Source: Acetatifactor sp. (GTDB lineage: Bacteria; Bacillota; Clostridia; Lachnospirales; Lachnospiraceae). Taken from it: a stretch of DNA of 64,000 bases. The translations under genes were made by a program, and so were the position numbers. The stretch is from contig JAILLF010000007.1 of assembly GCA_024693365.1 (NCBI GenBank), positions 62,001-126,000 on the forward strand. The letters are read 5' to 3'. Below, piece by piece: positions 51,120 to 60,280 of the stretch (the first letter of the stretch is position 1; every line of letters starts with the position of its first letter). Below the pieces are notes generated by a model. It did not search any database. It was not told where the DNA came from and saw nothing but the letters and a program-made list of their open reading frames with translations.

Positions 51120-52550
51120 ATGAAAGTCAGAGAAAGCGAATATTTAAAACTAAAGAAACCAATATTGAAAAAACTGCTCGACAAGCTGCTTGCAAGATAT
51201 GAATATGCATCCATTTTTGCAAATGATTCCAAGAGCACCAACTATCGCGTATCGAAGACGGGTACCAATATTTCTGAGGACGGAACGCTGTCAGAACGCG
51301 GTTTTTGCGTGAAGGTATATGATAACGGAAGGGCTGCAGAGTACAGTTTCAGTGCCATTGAAGAGGATACCGTGGATGCGGTATTTGATGAGATTACCAA
51401 GAGGCTGGATACGCTTGGAAAGACCTTGCCTGAGGGAGTTACGGCTTTTGGCTTTGACGGCATTGAAGACGAGAAGCGCTGTCTCAATGAAAGCACGGAG
51501 TACGAAGTAGATCCTGAAGAAAAGGGAGATAACAACATCATTGATCTTTTGACGCGTATCTCGGAAAAGGGCCGGGCCTATGATGAAAAGATCATAGATT
51601 GCAGCGTTGCGTTCTCTTATCAGAAATACTCAAAAATGTTTTTGTCCAGGAATAAAGATCTTACCCAGAACGTCATGTGGTCCTGCGGCTATATCGTAGC
51701 CATGGCCAAGGACGGAGAGGAGATTCAGAATGGCTACAAGCCCGTATCCATGCTGGGCGGCATCGAGGTGCTGGATATCTTGGAGAGTAAACTCGAGGAT
51801 GCATGTAAGACGGCGATAGAGCTTCTTTCGGCCGAGCCCATGATCCCCGGCGAATATGACTGCATCTGTGAGCCCGACGTAACCGGAATGATCGTTCATG
51901 AAGCATTTGGACACGGCGTGGAAATGGACATGTTCGTAAAGGACAGGGCGCAGGCGCAGGAGTTTATCGGAAAGCAGGTAGCCTCTGAGCTGATCACCAT
52001 GCACGACGGTGCATGTACCATCCCTCAGGTAGCCACTTACTTTTTCGATGATGAAGGGGTAGTGGCACATGATACCGTTATTATCGAGAAGGGAATCCTG
52101 AAAACCGGCATCTGCGATGCACAGTCAGCCATGCATCTGGGCGTGGCAGGCACGGGAAACGGCAGACGCCAGGATACCACCAGAAAAGCTTATACCAGAA
52201 TGACCAATACCATTTTTGAGGCAGGTACAAGCAAGGTGGAGGACATGATCGCCTCCGTCAAATACGGATTTTTACTTTGTCAGGCTTCGTCTGGCATGGA
52301 GGATCCCAAAAACTGGGGCATTCAGCTTATGGTTGACATTGCCAGGGAAATCAAGGACGGTAAGCTGACGGGAAAGATCTTCTCGCCAATCGTTTTGACG
52401 GGTTACGTACCTGATCTGTTAAAGTCCATTTCCATGATATCCGACAGTATTGAAGCCGGTGGTACCGGTTACTGTGGCAAGGGCTATAAGGAATGGGTTA
52501 AGGTATCGGACGGCGGCCCGTATATTAAGGCGAGGATCCGTTTGGGGTAA
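51120..52550 (+). CDS. tldD: TldD-type metalloprotease subunit
   Basis: 476 residues of the TldD/PmbA family. The zinc site HEAFGHGVEMD (HExxxH) is intact and lies in VTGMIVHEAFGHG; GAGTSKVEDMI-like residues (EAGTSKVEDM) and MEDPKNWGIQLMVDIAREI follow in the usual order. With TldE it forms a heterodimeric peptidase that trims flexible peptides; in other bacteria the pair matures microcin B17 and degrades CcdA. The partner gene is 94 bases downstream. No precursor peptide gene is visible nearby. Confidence 0.9.
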   Translation: MKVRESEYLKLKKPILKKLLDKLLARYEYASIFANDSKSTNYRVSKTGTNISEDGTLSERGFCVKVYDNGRAAEYSFSAIEEDTVDAVFDEITKRLDTLGKTLPEGVTAFGFDGIEDEKRCLNESTEYEVDPEEKGDNNIIDLLTRISEKGRAYDEKIIDCSVAFSYQKYSKMFLSRNKDLTQNVMWSCGYIVAMAKDGEEIQNGYKPVSMLGGIEVLDILESKLEDACKTAIELLSAEPMIPGEYDCICEPDVTGMIVHEAFGHGVEMDMFVKDRAQAQEFIGKQVASELITMHDGACTIPQVATYFFDDEGVVAHDTVIIEKGILKTGICDAQSAMHLGVAGTGNGRRQDTTRKAYTRMTNTIFEAGTSKVEDMIASVKYGFLLCQASSGMEDPKNWGIQLMVDIAREIKDGKLTGKIFSPIVLTGYVPDLLKSISMISDSIEAGGTGYCGKGYKEWVKVSDGGPYIKARIRLG

Positions 52551-52583
52551 TCAGTAAACACCTGCTCCCAGAGGGAAAACTGT

Positions 52584-52607
52584 GCGGACGCAGGAAGAAG
52601 CGTCTGC
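52584..52607 (+). other. Hairpin between tldD and tldE
   Basis: GCGGACGC pairs with GCGTCTGC around eight bases. There is no T run, so it is unlikely to end transcription; it may stabilise or process the mRNA. Confidence 0.45.
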
Positions 52608-52643
52608 GGATTTATGATCACAGATTAGAAAACGAGGTGCAAT

Positions 52644-53939
52644 ATGAAAGAACAAATCCTGGCCTCATTAAAGAGGCTTCACATTGAAGAATATATCATC
52701 AATATCACGTCCTATCAAAGCGCTCAGATGTTCTTTGTGAAAAAGAGCCTGGACTGCAAGAGGGCGGAAAACACGATAACCTATAACGTAAACGTCTACA
52801 GGACCTTTGATAAAGACGGCAAAGAGATGAAAGGAAATTCCTCCGTATATGTTTACAATGGCATGACGGAGGAAGAGATCGATGCCAGCTTAAGCCGCGC
52901 GTATCTTGCGGCATCCTTTGTGTGCAACCCGGCGTATGATCTTATGGAATGCACCGAAAACAAGTTCATCACCATGGAATCCGACTTGTTCAATCATACG
53001 CTGGAAGAGTGTTGTGAGAAGACTTCGGAAGCTTTGTTTGCAGAGGATCGCAAAGAGGACGTGTTTATCAACTCGGCAGAAGTTTTTGCTTATGAAAGAA
53101 ACGTCGAAATCATATCGTCAACAGGTATCGATTCCGGATATGCCCAAAGATGGATCAGCGGCGAATTTGTTGTGCAGTGCAAAGAGCCTCAGGACGTAGA
53201 AACCTATAAGGATTTTCGGTATAACGAGCTTGACTGCGAGTCCTTAAAGTCAAAGGTTCGTAAAACGCTGGAATACACTCTTGAAAGAGCAAAGGCAACG
53301 GAAGCTCCCAAGGCCGGAAAATATAGGGTGATTATCAGTGATTCTTACGTAAATGACGTCTTTAGCTATTACAGCGGAAGAGCTCAGGCTGGTTATATTT
53401 ATGCCGGATATTCAACGTTTGAGGTGGGTCAGAACGTACAGGCAACCAATGCGGAAGGAGAAGTTGCAGAAGTTAAAGGTGACAAGGTCAGCATGACGCT
53501 GGTGCCTACCGAACCTTTGAGCGATGAAGGCATCTGGCAGAGGGAACTTGAATTGTTAGACAACGGCGTGCTGAAAGCCTATTATGGCGGCTTACGTTTC
53601 TCGAGATATTTAGGGATTGAGCCGACCGGATTTTTCGGCTGCGTCAACGTGGCGCCCGGCACTATGTCAGTGGAAGACATGAAAAAAGAGCCCTATCTTT
53701 GGGTCGTTAATTTCTCTGACTTTCAGCTGGATGATTTCACGGGACATTTTGGCGGTGAGATCAGACTCGCCTTCCTTTATGACGGCGAAAAGGTTACGCC
53801 CGTAACCGGTGGTTCCATCAACGGAAGCATCATTGATTCCCAGACCAATATGCATTTCTCGAAAGAAATCCAGAAATCAGCTGATTTTGTGGGTCCCTAC
53901 GCCATGTGCTTTGAGGACGTATCGGTAGCGGGTGTGTAG
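52644..53939 (+). CDS. TldE/PmbA-type subunit
   Basis: 431 residues of the same TldD/PmbA superfamily but without HExxxH, as expected for TldE. Visible marks are YNGMTEEEIDASLSRAYLAA, VIISDSYVNDVFSYYSGRAQ and NMHFSKEIQKSADFVGPYAM. It is probably the non-metal subunit of the TldD peptidase encoded just upstream. The ribosome site ACGAGGTG precedes ATG. Family clear, substrate unknown. Confidence 0.87.
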   Translation: MKEQILASLKRLHIEEYIINITSYQSAQMFFVKKSLDCKRAENTITYNVNVYRTFDKDGKEMKGNSSVYVYNGMTEEEIDASLSRAYLAASFVCNPAYDLMECTENKFITMESDLFNHTLEECCEKTSEALFAEDRKEDVFINSAEVFAYERNVEIISSTGIDSGYAQRWISGEFVVQCKEPQDVETYKDFRYNELDCESLKSKVRKTLEYTLERAKATEAPKAGKYRVIISDSYVNDVFSYYSGRAQAGYIYAGYSTFEVGQNVQATNAEGEVAEVKGDKVSMTLVPTEPLSDEGIWQRELELLDNGVLKAYYGGLRFSRYLGIEPTGFFGCVNVAPGTMSVEDMKKEPYLWVVNFSDFQLDDFTGHFGGEIRLAFLYDGEKVTPVTGGSINGSIIDSQTNMHFSKEIQKSADFVGPYAMCFEDVSVAGV

Positions 53940-53940
53940 A

Positions 53941-54070
53941 AAGTGCTAATTGACGGGGAGCGTCAACAGGCGCGTAAGAACCGGCAAATGACATAGTACT
54001 GGCAACAAGTGCGTAAGAACCGGCAAATGACGAGGAACCGTCAACAAGTGCGTACGATCCGGTAATTGAT
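53941..54070. repeat. 39-base tandem repeat, about 3.3 copies
   Basis: Units of the type CAACAAGTGCGTAAGAACCG plus CAAATGAC begin at 53964, 54003 and 54042, with a partial unit before. Parts such as TTGACG-n-CGTCAA (53950-53966) are self-complementary. The block fills the spacer between tldE and the next GNAT gene. Confidence 0.85.
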
Positions 54071-54086
54071 GGGGCGAATGAGGTGC

Positions 54087-54530
54087 ATGAAGAAAATGAT
54101 AGATTATAAAGAAATTAGCCATGATGGATTTTGCCGGGATGAATTTGGACGTGAAGAATTTGAGCGGATCAAGGAAATCTATCGTGGGGAAAACTGGGCT
54201 GCATACTTGCAGGATGATGAAGCACTGAAGAGGGCGTTTGAAAAATCGCTCTATTGCTTAGGGGCATATGATGGTGACAAGCTCATAGGTTTTATCAGAT
54301 GCGTCGGCGACGGAGAACATATCGTATTTGTGCAGGATCTGATTGTCGCAGCGGATTATCAGCGTCAAAAAATCGGAACAACCCTGTTCAAGAGGGTTTG
54401 GGATAAATATGTTCACGTACGCATGTTCCAGGTGAATACGGATATCGAAGATGAGAGGGATAATCTGTTTTATAGGTCATTCGGAATGAAACCGATATGC
54501 GAGGGCAATATGATCTCGTATTTCCGCTGA
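54087..54530 (+). CDS. GNAT family N-acetyltransferase
   Basis: 147 residues, compact GNAT: ENWAAYLQDDEALKRAFEKS, IVFVQDLIVAADYQRQKIGT as the acetyl-CoA motif, and LFYRSFGMKPICEGNMISYF at the end. ATG 54087 is chosen for the start; 54066 and 54096 are in frame and the ribosome site (GAGGTG) does not settle it, since the 39-base repeat abuts. Substrate unknown. Confidence 0.85.
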   Translation: MKKMIDYKEISHDGFCRDEFGREEFERIKEIYRGENWAAYLQDDEALKRAFEKSLYCLGAYDGDKLIGFIRCVGDGEHIVFVQDLIVAADYQRQKIGTTLFKRVWDKYVHVRMFQVNTDIEDERDNLFYRSFGMKPICEGNMISYFR

Positions 54531-54572
54531 CGAAGCTGTTTGGCAATACATTGTATTTTAGGAGAAAGAGTT

Positions 54573-55157
54573 ATGGAACATAAAATAGTACCGCTGCCGA
54601 AGGAGCAGTGGAAGGGCGTTCCCATTCTGATGAAATATACGACGGAGGAGTATTATGATCTCGAGGTTTCGGAGAATGCGGACGCTTTTGAGGCGAAGAT
54701 GATAAAGAAGAAATTTGAGACACCGGTGACGCATACGCCGGAGGAATATGATTTCCCGGACGGCTTGTATCAGGATCATTGGGAGAAAGCAGAAGCTTAT
54801 GGAATTTACCGTGAGGAAGACGGAAAGAAGATTTTGATGGCATGCATCGAGGTCTGCCCCGAGGAGTGGAGCAATCGCCTGATGGTGACGGAGCTTTGGG
54901 TGGATGATTCCCTGCACAGGCAGGGCATTGGCACGGCGCTTATGAACAAGGCAAAGGAGATCGCGAAGGAGCAGAACCGCAGGGCCATTATTCTGGAGAC
55001 CCAGTCCTGCAACGTCAGGGCCATTGCTTTTTATCGTTCCCAGGGCTTCCAGCTGATCGGATTTGATTCTTGCTGTTATACCAATCGCGACGTGGAGCGA
55101 CGTGAGATCCGCTTTGACATGGGATTCTTCATGGATCAGCGCGAAGGCAGATATTGA
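54573..55157 (+). CDS. GNAT family N-acetyltransferase
   Basis: 194 residues. Acetyl-CoA motif VTELWVDDSLHRQGIGTALM followed by AIAFYRSQGFQLIGFDSCCY. The N-terminal 80 residues are acidic and contain YDFPDGLYQDHWEKAEAYG. ATG 54573 follows GGAGAAAG. It lies 42 bases before the next acetyltransferase, so the two may be co-translated. Streptothricin/aminoglycoside-type acetylation is only one option. Confidence 0.86.
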   Translation: MEHKIVPLPKEQWKGVPILMKYTTEEYYDLEVSENADAFEAKMIKKKFETPVTHTPEEYDFPDGLYQDHWEKAEAYGIYREEDGKKILMACIEVCPEEWSNRLMVTELWVDDSLHRQGIGTALMNKAKEIAKEQNRRAIILETQSCNVRAIAFYRSQGFQLIGFDSCCYTNRDVERREIRFDMGFFMDQREGRY

Positions 55158-55198
55158 AAATGACAGTTTCGTACGAAGGGAAAGAAGGAGAATCGAAA

Positions 55199-55723
55199 TT
55201 GAGGATAGAAACGGAAAGATTGATTATCCGGGAACTAGAGCTGCCTGATGCGGAAGCATTTGTGGAAATGGCTTCTGACGGAAGCATGAACGACGTGGGT
55301 TTTAATCCGAATTGCGGTGAATGGATGGAAGGCTGGATCATCGAAGCGCAGGAGCTTGAGAAAAAGGATGATCCGCGGATGGAATATCTGGCTTATGTGA
55401 TCGTGGAAAAGAAAACCGGAAAAGTGATCGGTACGGTCGGAAGTTCCTATTATGAAGATATGAAAAAGGTTGGCATTACTTTTGGCGTCAGCGCGGCGTA
55501 TCGCAATCTGGGATATGCGACGGAAGCAGCGAGAGCATATATAGATTATTACTTTAATCATTATGATGAGACGGAGATCATAGCGACCGTCCGCGACGAG
55601 AATATCCCTTCGTGGAAGGTGATTGAAAAAGCCGGTTTTGAGCTGACAGATATACGGACGTATCAGGATATTAACGATGAAAAAGAAGAATTAACACGGT
55701 TTTACCAAAGAAAAAGAAATTAA
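55199..55723 (+). CDS. GNAT family N-acetyltransferase, RimJ/RimL type
   Basis: 174 residues. It begins LRIETERLIIRELELPDAEA as RimL-type enzymes do; acetyl-CoA motif VSAAYRNLGYATEAARAYI; end region ENIPSWKVIEKAGFEL. I chose TTG 55199 because AAGGAG lies 8 bases upstream; a TTG at 55154 in the same frame overlaps the previous gene. RimL-type enzymes acetylate ribosomal protein termini or small amines. Confidence 0.85.
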   Translation: MRIETERLIIRELELPDAEAFVEMASDGSMNDVGFNPNCGEWMEGWIIEAQELEKKDDPRMEYLAYVIVEKKTGKVIGTVGSSYYEDMKKVGITFGVSAAYRNLGYATEAARAYIDYYFNHYDETEIIATVRDENIPSWKVIEKAGFELTDIRTYQDINDEKEELTRFYQRKRN

Positions 55724-55773
55724 GAAAGATCGGCGCTTGGAAACTTCGATGACGTTTATGAGGAGGATTGCAG

Positions 55774-56418
55774 GTGGAAAGGCCTAATTTTGATGACGTG
55801 AAAAGCTTTGCGGAATTTAGCAAGTATTACTGGTATCGGGATGAACTGATCAAGATTTGTAAGGCCCACGGACTCAAGGCGCCCAGCGGAAAGATTGAGT
55901 TGTACAAGGTTATCGAGGCGTATTTTTCCGGAGAAGAAATTTCGGTGGCTGGAAAAGCAGGGGCGCGAACCGCTTTGAAATGTGCAGGGAGGGGGACTCG
56001 CGGAAAAAAGAAAGTGCGCGTCGAGGAACTGACGCAGGATACAGGCCTGATCGAGTGTGGTTTTACTTTTGGCCCAAGGTTTCGTGAGTTTTTCGTCAAG
56101 CAAACCGGAGAAGAAAAGTTTAAGTTCAACGTCGACATGGTGGCCACGGCGAAGAAGGTTAAAGAGACGGGTGACGGGAGTTTTACGCTGGGAGATCTGC
56201 TAGATATTTACTACGGGAAAAAGACTTATGCGATCTATGACAAGTCGGCGCTTCAGTGGAATCAGTTTGTTCATGATTTCTGCGCGGATGAGGCGACAAA
56301 GGGATTTGAAAACAGGTTAAAGGCAGCGGCTGCCCTGTGGAAGATCGTGAGGGACTCAGACAGGGAGAAAAGGTATTCCCGGAAATTGTTGGAGGAATTC
56401 AGGGATTCCTTAAATTAG
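55774..56418 (+). CDS. SAP-like and DUF6434-like domain protein
   Basis: 214 residues. The N-terminal part has YYWYRDELIKICKAHGLKAP and GKIELYKVIEAY, a SAP-like helix pair; a basic linker (RGTRGKKKVRVEEL) follows. The C-terminal part has GPRFREFFVKQTGEEKFKFN and TLGDLLDIYYG, as in DUF6434 proteins. Possibly DNA-binding; role unknown. GTG 55774 is set by AGGAGGA 6 bases upstream. Its place among modification enzymes may be incidental. Confidence 0.75.
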   Translation: MERPNFDDVKSFAEFSKYYWYRDELIKICKAHGLKAPSGKIELYKVIEAYFSGEEISVAGKAGARTALKCAGRGTRGKKKVRVEELTQDTGLIECGFTFGPRFREFFVKQTGEEKFKFNVDMVATAKKVKETGDGSFTLGDLLDIYYGKKTYAIYDKSALQWNQFVHDFCADEATKGFENRLKAAAALWKIVRDSDREKRYSRKLLEEFRDSLN

Positions 56419-56464
56419 ACTGTAAGAAAATATGTATTTTAAGATAAGGATGCGGGGTGAAAAC

Positions 56465-57499
56465 ATGAACGCGGTTCATCAAAAAATAGTAGATGCAATT
56501 ATGGAAAAGGCAATGATGGAATGCCCTGGAGTGGTTGATCTGGTGGGCATTTACGGGTCGGTTTGCACGGGCGACGTGCATGAGCATTCAGACCTTGACC
56601 TGCTGATCTTGATCAATGATCCGAAGGGCTACGCGCTATCAAAGGTATTTATCTTGGATGACGAAGAGGTCGGCTATGACATCTATTGCACGAATTGGGA
56701 AATGCTGGAGGACGATGCGAATTGCGGACATGCCCATATCAGCAAGCTCTTGGATTCCGATGTGCTTTACGTGCGGGATGAGAGCGTAACGGAGCGCTTG
56801 GAGAGACTGAAAAATCAGGCGCGAGAGGTGCTGGGTTCTGACAAGCGGTTTGAAGTGATTGCAGGGATCCGCGAAGAGCTTTGCAGGATTTACGGGCGGG
56901 CTTTTGTGGCGGAGACCATTGGACAGCTTCGGGGCTGGGCGGCATTTATGATCACCCTTAGCCTGGATGCCGTAATGCTTTGGAATGGCACGTATTTCAA
57001 GCGCGGCATCAAGAGAACCTTTGAGGAACTTGAGGGGCTCGACGTTCCGGATGATTTTGAAAAGAACGTCATGAAGATCGTAAAGGCGAAGAATTTCATT
57101 GAGCTTGGGATTGCGCTGGGAACCTTGTTTAAGTCGGTGATGCGCTTTACGGAGCGCAGAACGAGAAAGGATGCGCCCACGAAGGAAAGACTTGCAGGCA
57201 CCTACGAGGAAATGTTCTCCAATTGGAGAAATAAGATGCCTGAGGCGGCAGAACGCGGGGATGCGTTTGCGTCCTTTATGAATCTGGCATCCCTGCAGTA
57301 CATGTTTGAGGAGATCCGTGCGGAGAACGCCATTCCAAAGTTTCCCGTCTTGGAAGAATTTGATGCAACAGATCTTGCGAAGAATGCAAAGATCTTTGAT
57401 GATGCAATCGAGGAGTACCGCCAGGAGTACGTTAAGCTTGGCATGGAGCCCGTGCGATACGTTAACGTGGATGAATTTGTGAAGGCTTATCTGAAGTAG
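56465..57499 (+). CDS. Nucleotidyltransferase-fold protein (ANT-like)
   Basis: 344 residues. The N-terminal polymerase-beta fold has the catalytic pattern IYGSVCTGDVHEHSDLDLLI (GS-x9-DxD) and a third acid near VGYDIYC. The rest is helical, as in kanamycin or lincosamide nucleotidyltransferases. It should transfer a nucleotide to a small molecule or protein; which one is not readable. ATG 56465 follows GGGGTGA. Adds a further drug-modification-type fold to the island. Confidence 0.8.
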   Translation: MNAVHQKIVDAIMEKAMMECPGVVDLVGIYGSVCTGDVHEHSDLDLLILINDPKGYALSKVFILDDEEVGYDIYCTNWEMLEDDANCGHAHISKLLDSDVLYVRDESVTERLERLKNQAREVLGSDKRFEVIAGIREELCRIYGRAFVAETIGQLRGWAAFMITLSLDAVMLWNGTYFKRGIKRTFEELEGLDVPDDFEKNVMKIVKAKNFIELGIALGTLFKSVMRFTERRTRKDAPTKERLAGTYEEMFSNWRNKMPEAAERGDAFASFMNLASLQYMFEEIRAENAIPKFPVLEEFDATDLAKNAKIFDDAIEEYRQEYVKLGMEPVRYVNVDEFVKAYLK

Positions 57500-57588
57500 G
57501 AACGTACGCATTATGGATCTGCCTGAGACTATGCGGATCAGGACTCATGCTATTTTAATTCAGATTGAGAATAAGAGGTGCTGAACTC

Positions 57589-58422
57589 ATGAGAATCGTC
57601 AACTTGATTGAGAATACGGAAGGCCGAAGTGGGTGTACGTTTGCACATGGCTTGTCCTTTTACGTGGAGACGAAAAAACATAAATTGCTTGTAGATCTCG
57701 GCCCGTCGGAAGAAACCCTGCGGAATGCCGGGGTGCTTGGCATTGATCTTACAAAGGTGGATACCGTCATCTTAAGTCATGGACATTATGATCATTCGGG
57801 AGGAATTCTTCCCTTCTCGAAAATGAACGATCATGCACGCATCTACATGCAGGAATCTGCAACGGATGCGTACTATGCAGATGATGGAAGGAATGCATCG
57901 GAGCGGTTTCGCTATATCGGGATCGACAGGGAAATTGCAAAGCTGCCACAGGTTCAGTTTTTACGCGGCGATACCTTCATCGATGAGGAATTAGAGCTCT
58001 TTACCATCAAGCATAGAAGCCATGACCTGCCGTTTACCAACAAGCGGCTCCTAATCCGAAAGGGAGAGGAATATCAGAGGGATGATTTCCGGCATGAGCA
58101 TTTTCTGGTGATCAGGGAAGAGGGAAAAACGGTTCTGACGTCAGGCTGTGCGCATAATGGCATTCTTAGCATTATGGATGCGTTTATGGAAAAATATGGG
58201 AAGGCACCGGATCTGGTAGTCAGCGGATTTCATTTGATGAAGAAGACGGACTATAAGGAAGAGGAAATTAAAGAGATTGAAGACATCGCAAGGGAGCTGA
58301 AAAACTATCCGACAAGGTTTGTGACCTGTCACTGTACCGGTACGACGGCGTATGACGTGATGAAAGGGATTCTGAAAGAGAAATTGGATTATGTGCATTC
58401 CGGTGAAGAGGTTAATTGGTAA
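57589..58422 (+). CDS. MBL fold metallo-hydrolase
   Basis: 277 residues. The metal motif TVILSHGHYDHSGGI (HxHxDH) is intact; further ligands are in SGCAHNGIL and FVTCHCTGTTA. This is the subgroup related to 7,8-dihydropterin-type synthases in archaea and Clostridia, and not a classic beta-lactamase. ATG 57589 follows AAGAGGTG; an ATG at 57565 is possible. Substrate unknown. Confidence 0.88.
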   Translation: MRIVNLIENTEGRSGCTFAHGLSFYVETKKHKLLVDLGPSEETLRNAGVLGIDLTKVDTVILSHGHYDHSGGILPFSKMNDHARIYMQESATDAYYADDGRNASERFRYIGIDREIAKLPQVQFLRGDTFIDEELELFTIKHRSHDLPFTNKRLLIRKGEEYQRDDFRHEHFLVIREEGKTVLTSGCAHNGILSIMDAFMEKYGKAPDLVVSGFHLMKKTDYKEEEIKEIEDIARELKNYPTRFVTCHCTGTTAYDVMKGILKEKLDYVHSGEEVNW

Positions 58423-58465
58423 GGCTTTACGTTTGAAAACGGGGCGTCAACGCAGCGAGGTCGAA

Positions 58466-59074
58466 GTGAAAATCAGAGAATTAAAACAAGGTGAAGAGGA
58501 TTTGTTAAAGGATTTTTTATATGAAGCCATCTTTATTCCTGAGGGCGTGGAGGCGCCTTCGAGGGATATTATTGAACTTCCGGAGCTTCGGATTTACTAT
58601 GATGGTTTTGGCAGCGGACGCGCAGACTTTTGCCTTGTTGCTACCGTGGAGGAAGCCGCGACGGGAAGTGAACATTCTGCATCTAATGTCGCTGTAGGGA
58701 ATGATTGCCTGACACCTAAAGCTTCCATGGGAAAGGTTGGCATTGTGCCTAGGCCATATGAGAAGGTGGTTGGCGCCGTTTGGACGCGTCTCATGAAGGA
58801 TTATGGTTACGTGGATGACGAAACGCCGTCCTTTGCCATTTCGCTCTACAAGGAATACCGCGGGAAGGGCTATGGCACAAAGCTGATGCAGGCCATGCTG
58901 GAATTATTGCGGTCGAAGGGATTCAAAAAAGCCTCCCTTGCCGTACAGAAGGCAAATTATGCGGTACGCATGTATGAAAAGGTAGGCTTTGTTACGGTGG
59001 ATCAAAACGAGGAAGAATTTATCATGACGTACAATGAAAGTGGCAAAGGCACGGGTAAAAATGAGAGAGGGTAA
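58466..59074 (+). CDS. GNAT family N-acetyltransferase
   Basis: 202 residues. Acetyl-CoA motif AISLYKEYRGKGYGTKLMQA and end region NYAVRMYEKVGFVTVDQNEE. An extra loop of about 40 residues (EEAATGSEHSASNVAVGNDC) interrupts the N-terminal part and has a more even base use, so it may be an insertion. GTG 58466 follows GAGG; upstream starts overlap the MBL gene. The Nudix gene follows 3 bases later. Confidence 0.85.
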   Translation: MKIRELKQGEEDLLKDFLYEAIFIPEGVEAPSRDIIELPELRIYYDGFGSGRADFCLVATVEEAATGSEHSASNVAVGNDCLTPKASMGKVGIVPRPYEKVVGAVWTRLMKDYGYVDDETPSFAISLYKEYRGKGYGTKLMQAMLELLRSKGFKKASLAVQKANYAVRMYEKVGFVTVDQNEEEFIMTYNESGKGTGKNERG

Positions 59075-59077
59075 TCA

Positions 59078-59542
59078 ATGGACAGAAGTGAGAGAGTGGA
59101 ATTGGCGGTGCTTTGCCTGATCAAGGATGGCGACAGGATCCTTTTGCAAAATAGAGTGAAGAAGGATTGGCAGGGGTATACGCTTCCAGGCGGGCATGTG
59201 GAGTGCGGGGAATCCTTTGTGGATGCAGTGATCCGCGAGATGAAAGAGGAGACAGGCCTTACGATCAGTCAGCCCAAGATGGTTGGGATCAAGCAGTTCC
59301 CCATGAAAAACGGAAGGTATGAAGAGGGCAGATACGTTGTGCTTTTGTTCACGGCAAATCAGTTCACGGGCGAAGTCGTATCCTCGGAAGAGGGCGAGAT
59401 GGAATGGGTTAACCAGAGCGAGATCTCGAAGATCCCTGCGGTGGATGATCTGGAGGAACTGTTGCAGGTCTTCGATGATCCGAATCTCACGGAGTTCCAG
59501 TACCTTGTGGACGGGGATGATTGGACGGCCGTACTGAAATAA
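59078..59542 (+). CDS. Nudix hydrolase
   Basis: 154 residues. The Nudix box is complete: GGHVECGESFVDAVIREMKE followed by ETGL, and matches GX5EX7REUXEEXGU. The class (MutT/8-oxo-dGTP or other nucleoside diphosphate) is not readable. It starts 3 bases after the GNAT gene, so the two are on one mRNA, and the ribosome site AGAGAGGG lies in that gene's 3' end. Confidence 0.93.
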   Translation: MDRSERVELAVLCLIKDGDRILLQNRVKKDWQGYTLPGGHVECGESFVDAVIREMKEETGLTISQPKMVGIKQFPMKNGRYEEGRYVVLLFTANQFTGEVVSSEEGEMEWVNQSEISKIPAVDDLEELLQVFDDPNLTEFQYLVDGDDWTAVLK

Positions 59543-59630
59543 GCAGGCGACGTGGCATGGCGTCTTAAGATTGGCAGGGCTGAGGAGGGCCTCAGTTTGT
59601 TGCTTGCAATGGAATGGATGGAGGAAAATG

Positions 59631-60161
59631 ATGGATACAAAGGTATATTACGAAGACGAAACGATTAAGATCCGCAGCATGGTACCGGCGGATGCGAAGA
59701 TTTTTTATGATACTTATTTGTCCTACAACTGGCACCCTCAGATGGAGACCTATGAGGGTTATTATAAGGAGCAGGAAGCAGGGGAACGCATCGTGTTTAT
59801 CCCGGAATATGAAGGCAAGGTTGCAGGGATCTGCACGCTGGTCCTAAAGCCTTCGGAAGGGCCGCTCGCAGGCAAGGGATGGCTTGAGATCGTTGATTTT
59901 GGCGTGTTTTTTCACCTGCATAAAAGAGGTATCGGAAATAAGATTCTTGACGTGGTTGAGGCAGAGGCGGCAAAGTACGCGGATCACGTATTTCTTGCGG
60001 TCGGCCTGCATTCAGGCTATGGCGCGGCGCAGAGGATTTACGTAAAGCGCGGGTACGTGCCGGACGGCAGCGGCGTGTGGTATCAGGGAAAGCAGCTAGA
60101 TCAATATGCGCCCTGCGTAAATGATGATGACCTGCTACTGTTTTTGGCAAAAGAAGTATAA
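59631..60161 (+). CDS. GNAT family N-acetyltransferase
   Basis: 176 residues. The acetyl-CoA motif is IVDFGVFFHLHKRGIGNKIL, and YGAAQRIYVKRGYVPDGSGV near the end is the usual GNAT closing part. It resembles acetyltransferases often found next to phosphotransferases. ATG 59631 is 5 bases after GGAGGA; ATG 59628 also possible. Substrate unknown. Confidence 0.86.
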   Translation: MDTKVYYEDETIKIRSMVPADAKIFYDTYLSYNWHPQMETYEGYYKEQEAGERIVFIPEYEGKVAGICTLVLKPSEGPLAGKGWLEIVDFGVFFHLHKRGIGNKILDVVEAEAAKYADHVFLAVGLHSGYGAAQRIYVKRGYVPDGSGVWYQGKQLDQYAPCVNDDDLLLFLAKEV

Positions 60162-60280
60162 CGAGAAACCAACGTAAGCTCATCAATGGTTCTTGTGTTG
60201 CAAGGAAGCGTGGTTAAAAGCAATGTATGCCATGGATAAGCTTGCGTAGAACAGAAGTCAGACAGATGGAGAAAAGAAAA

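Noticed and set aside
48715..53939. RiPP biosynthetic cluster around TldD/TldE
   Set aside because: No short precursor gene, cyclodehydratase, radical SAM enzyme or exporter is present in the neighbourhood.
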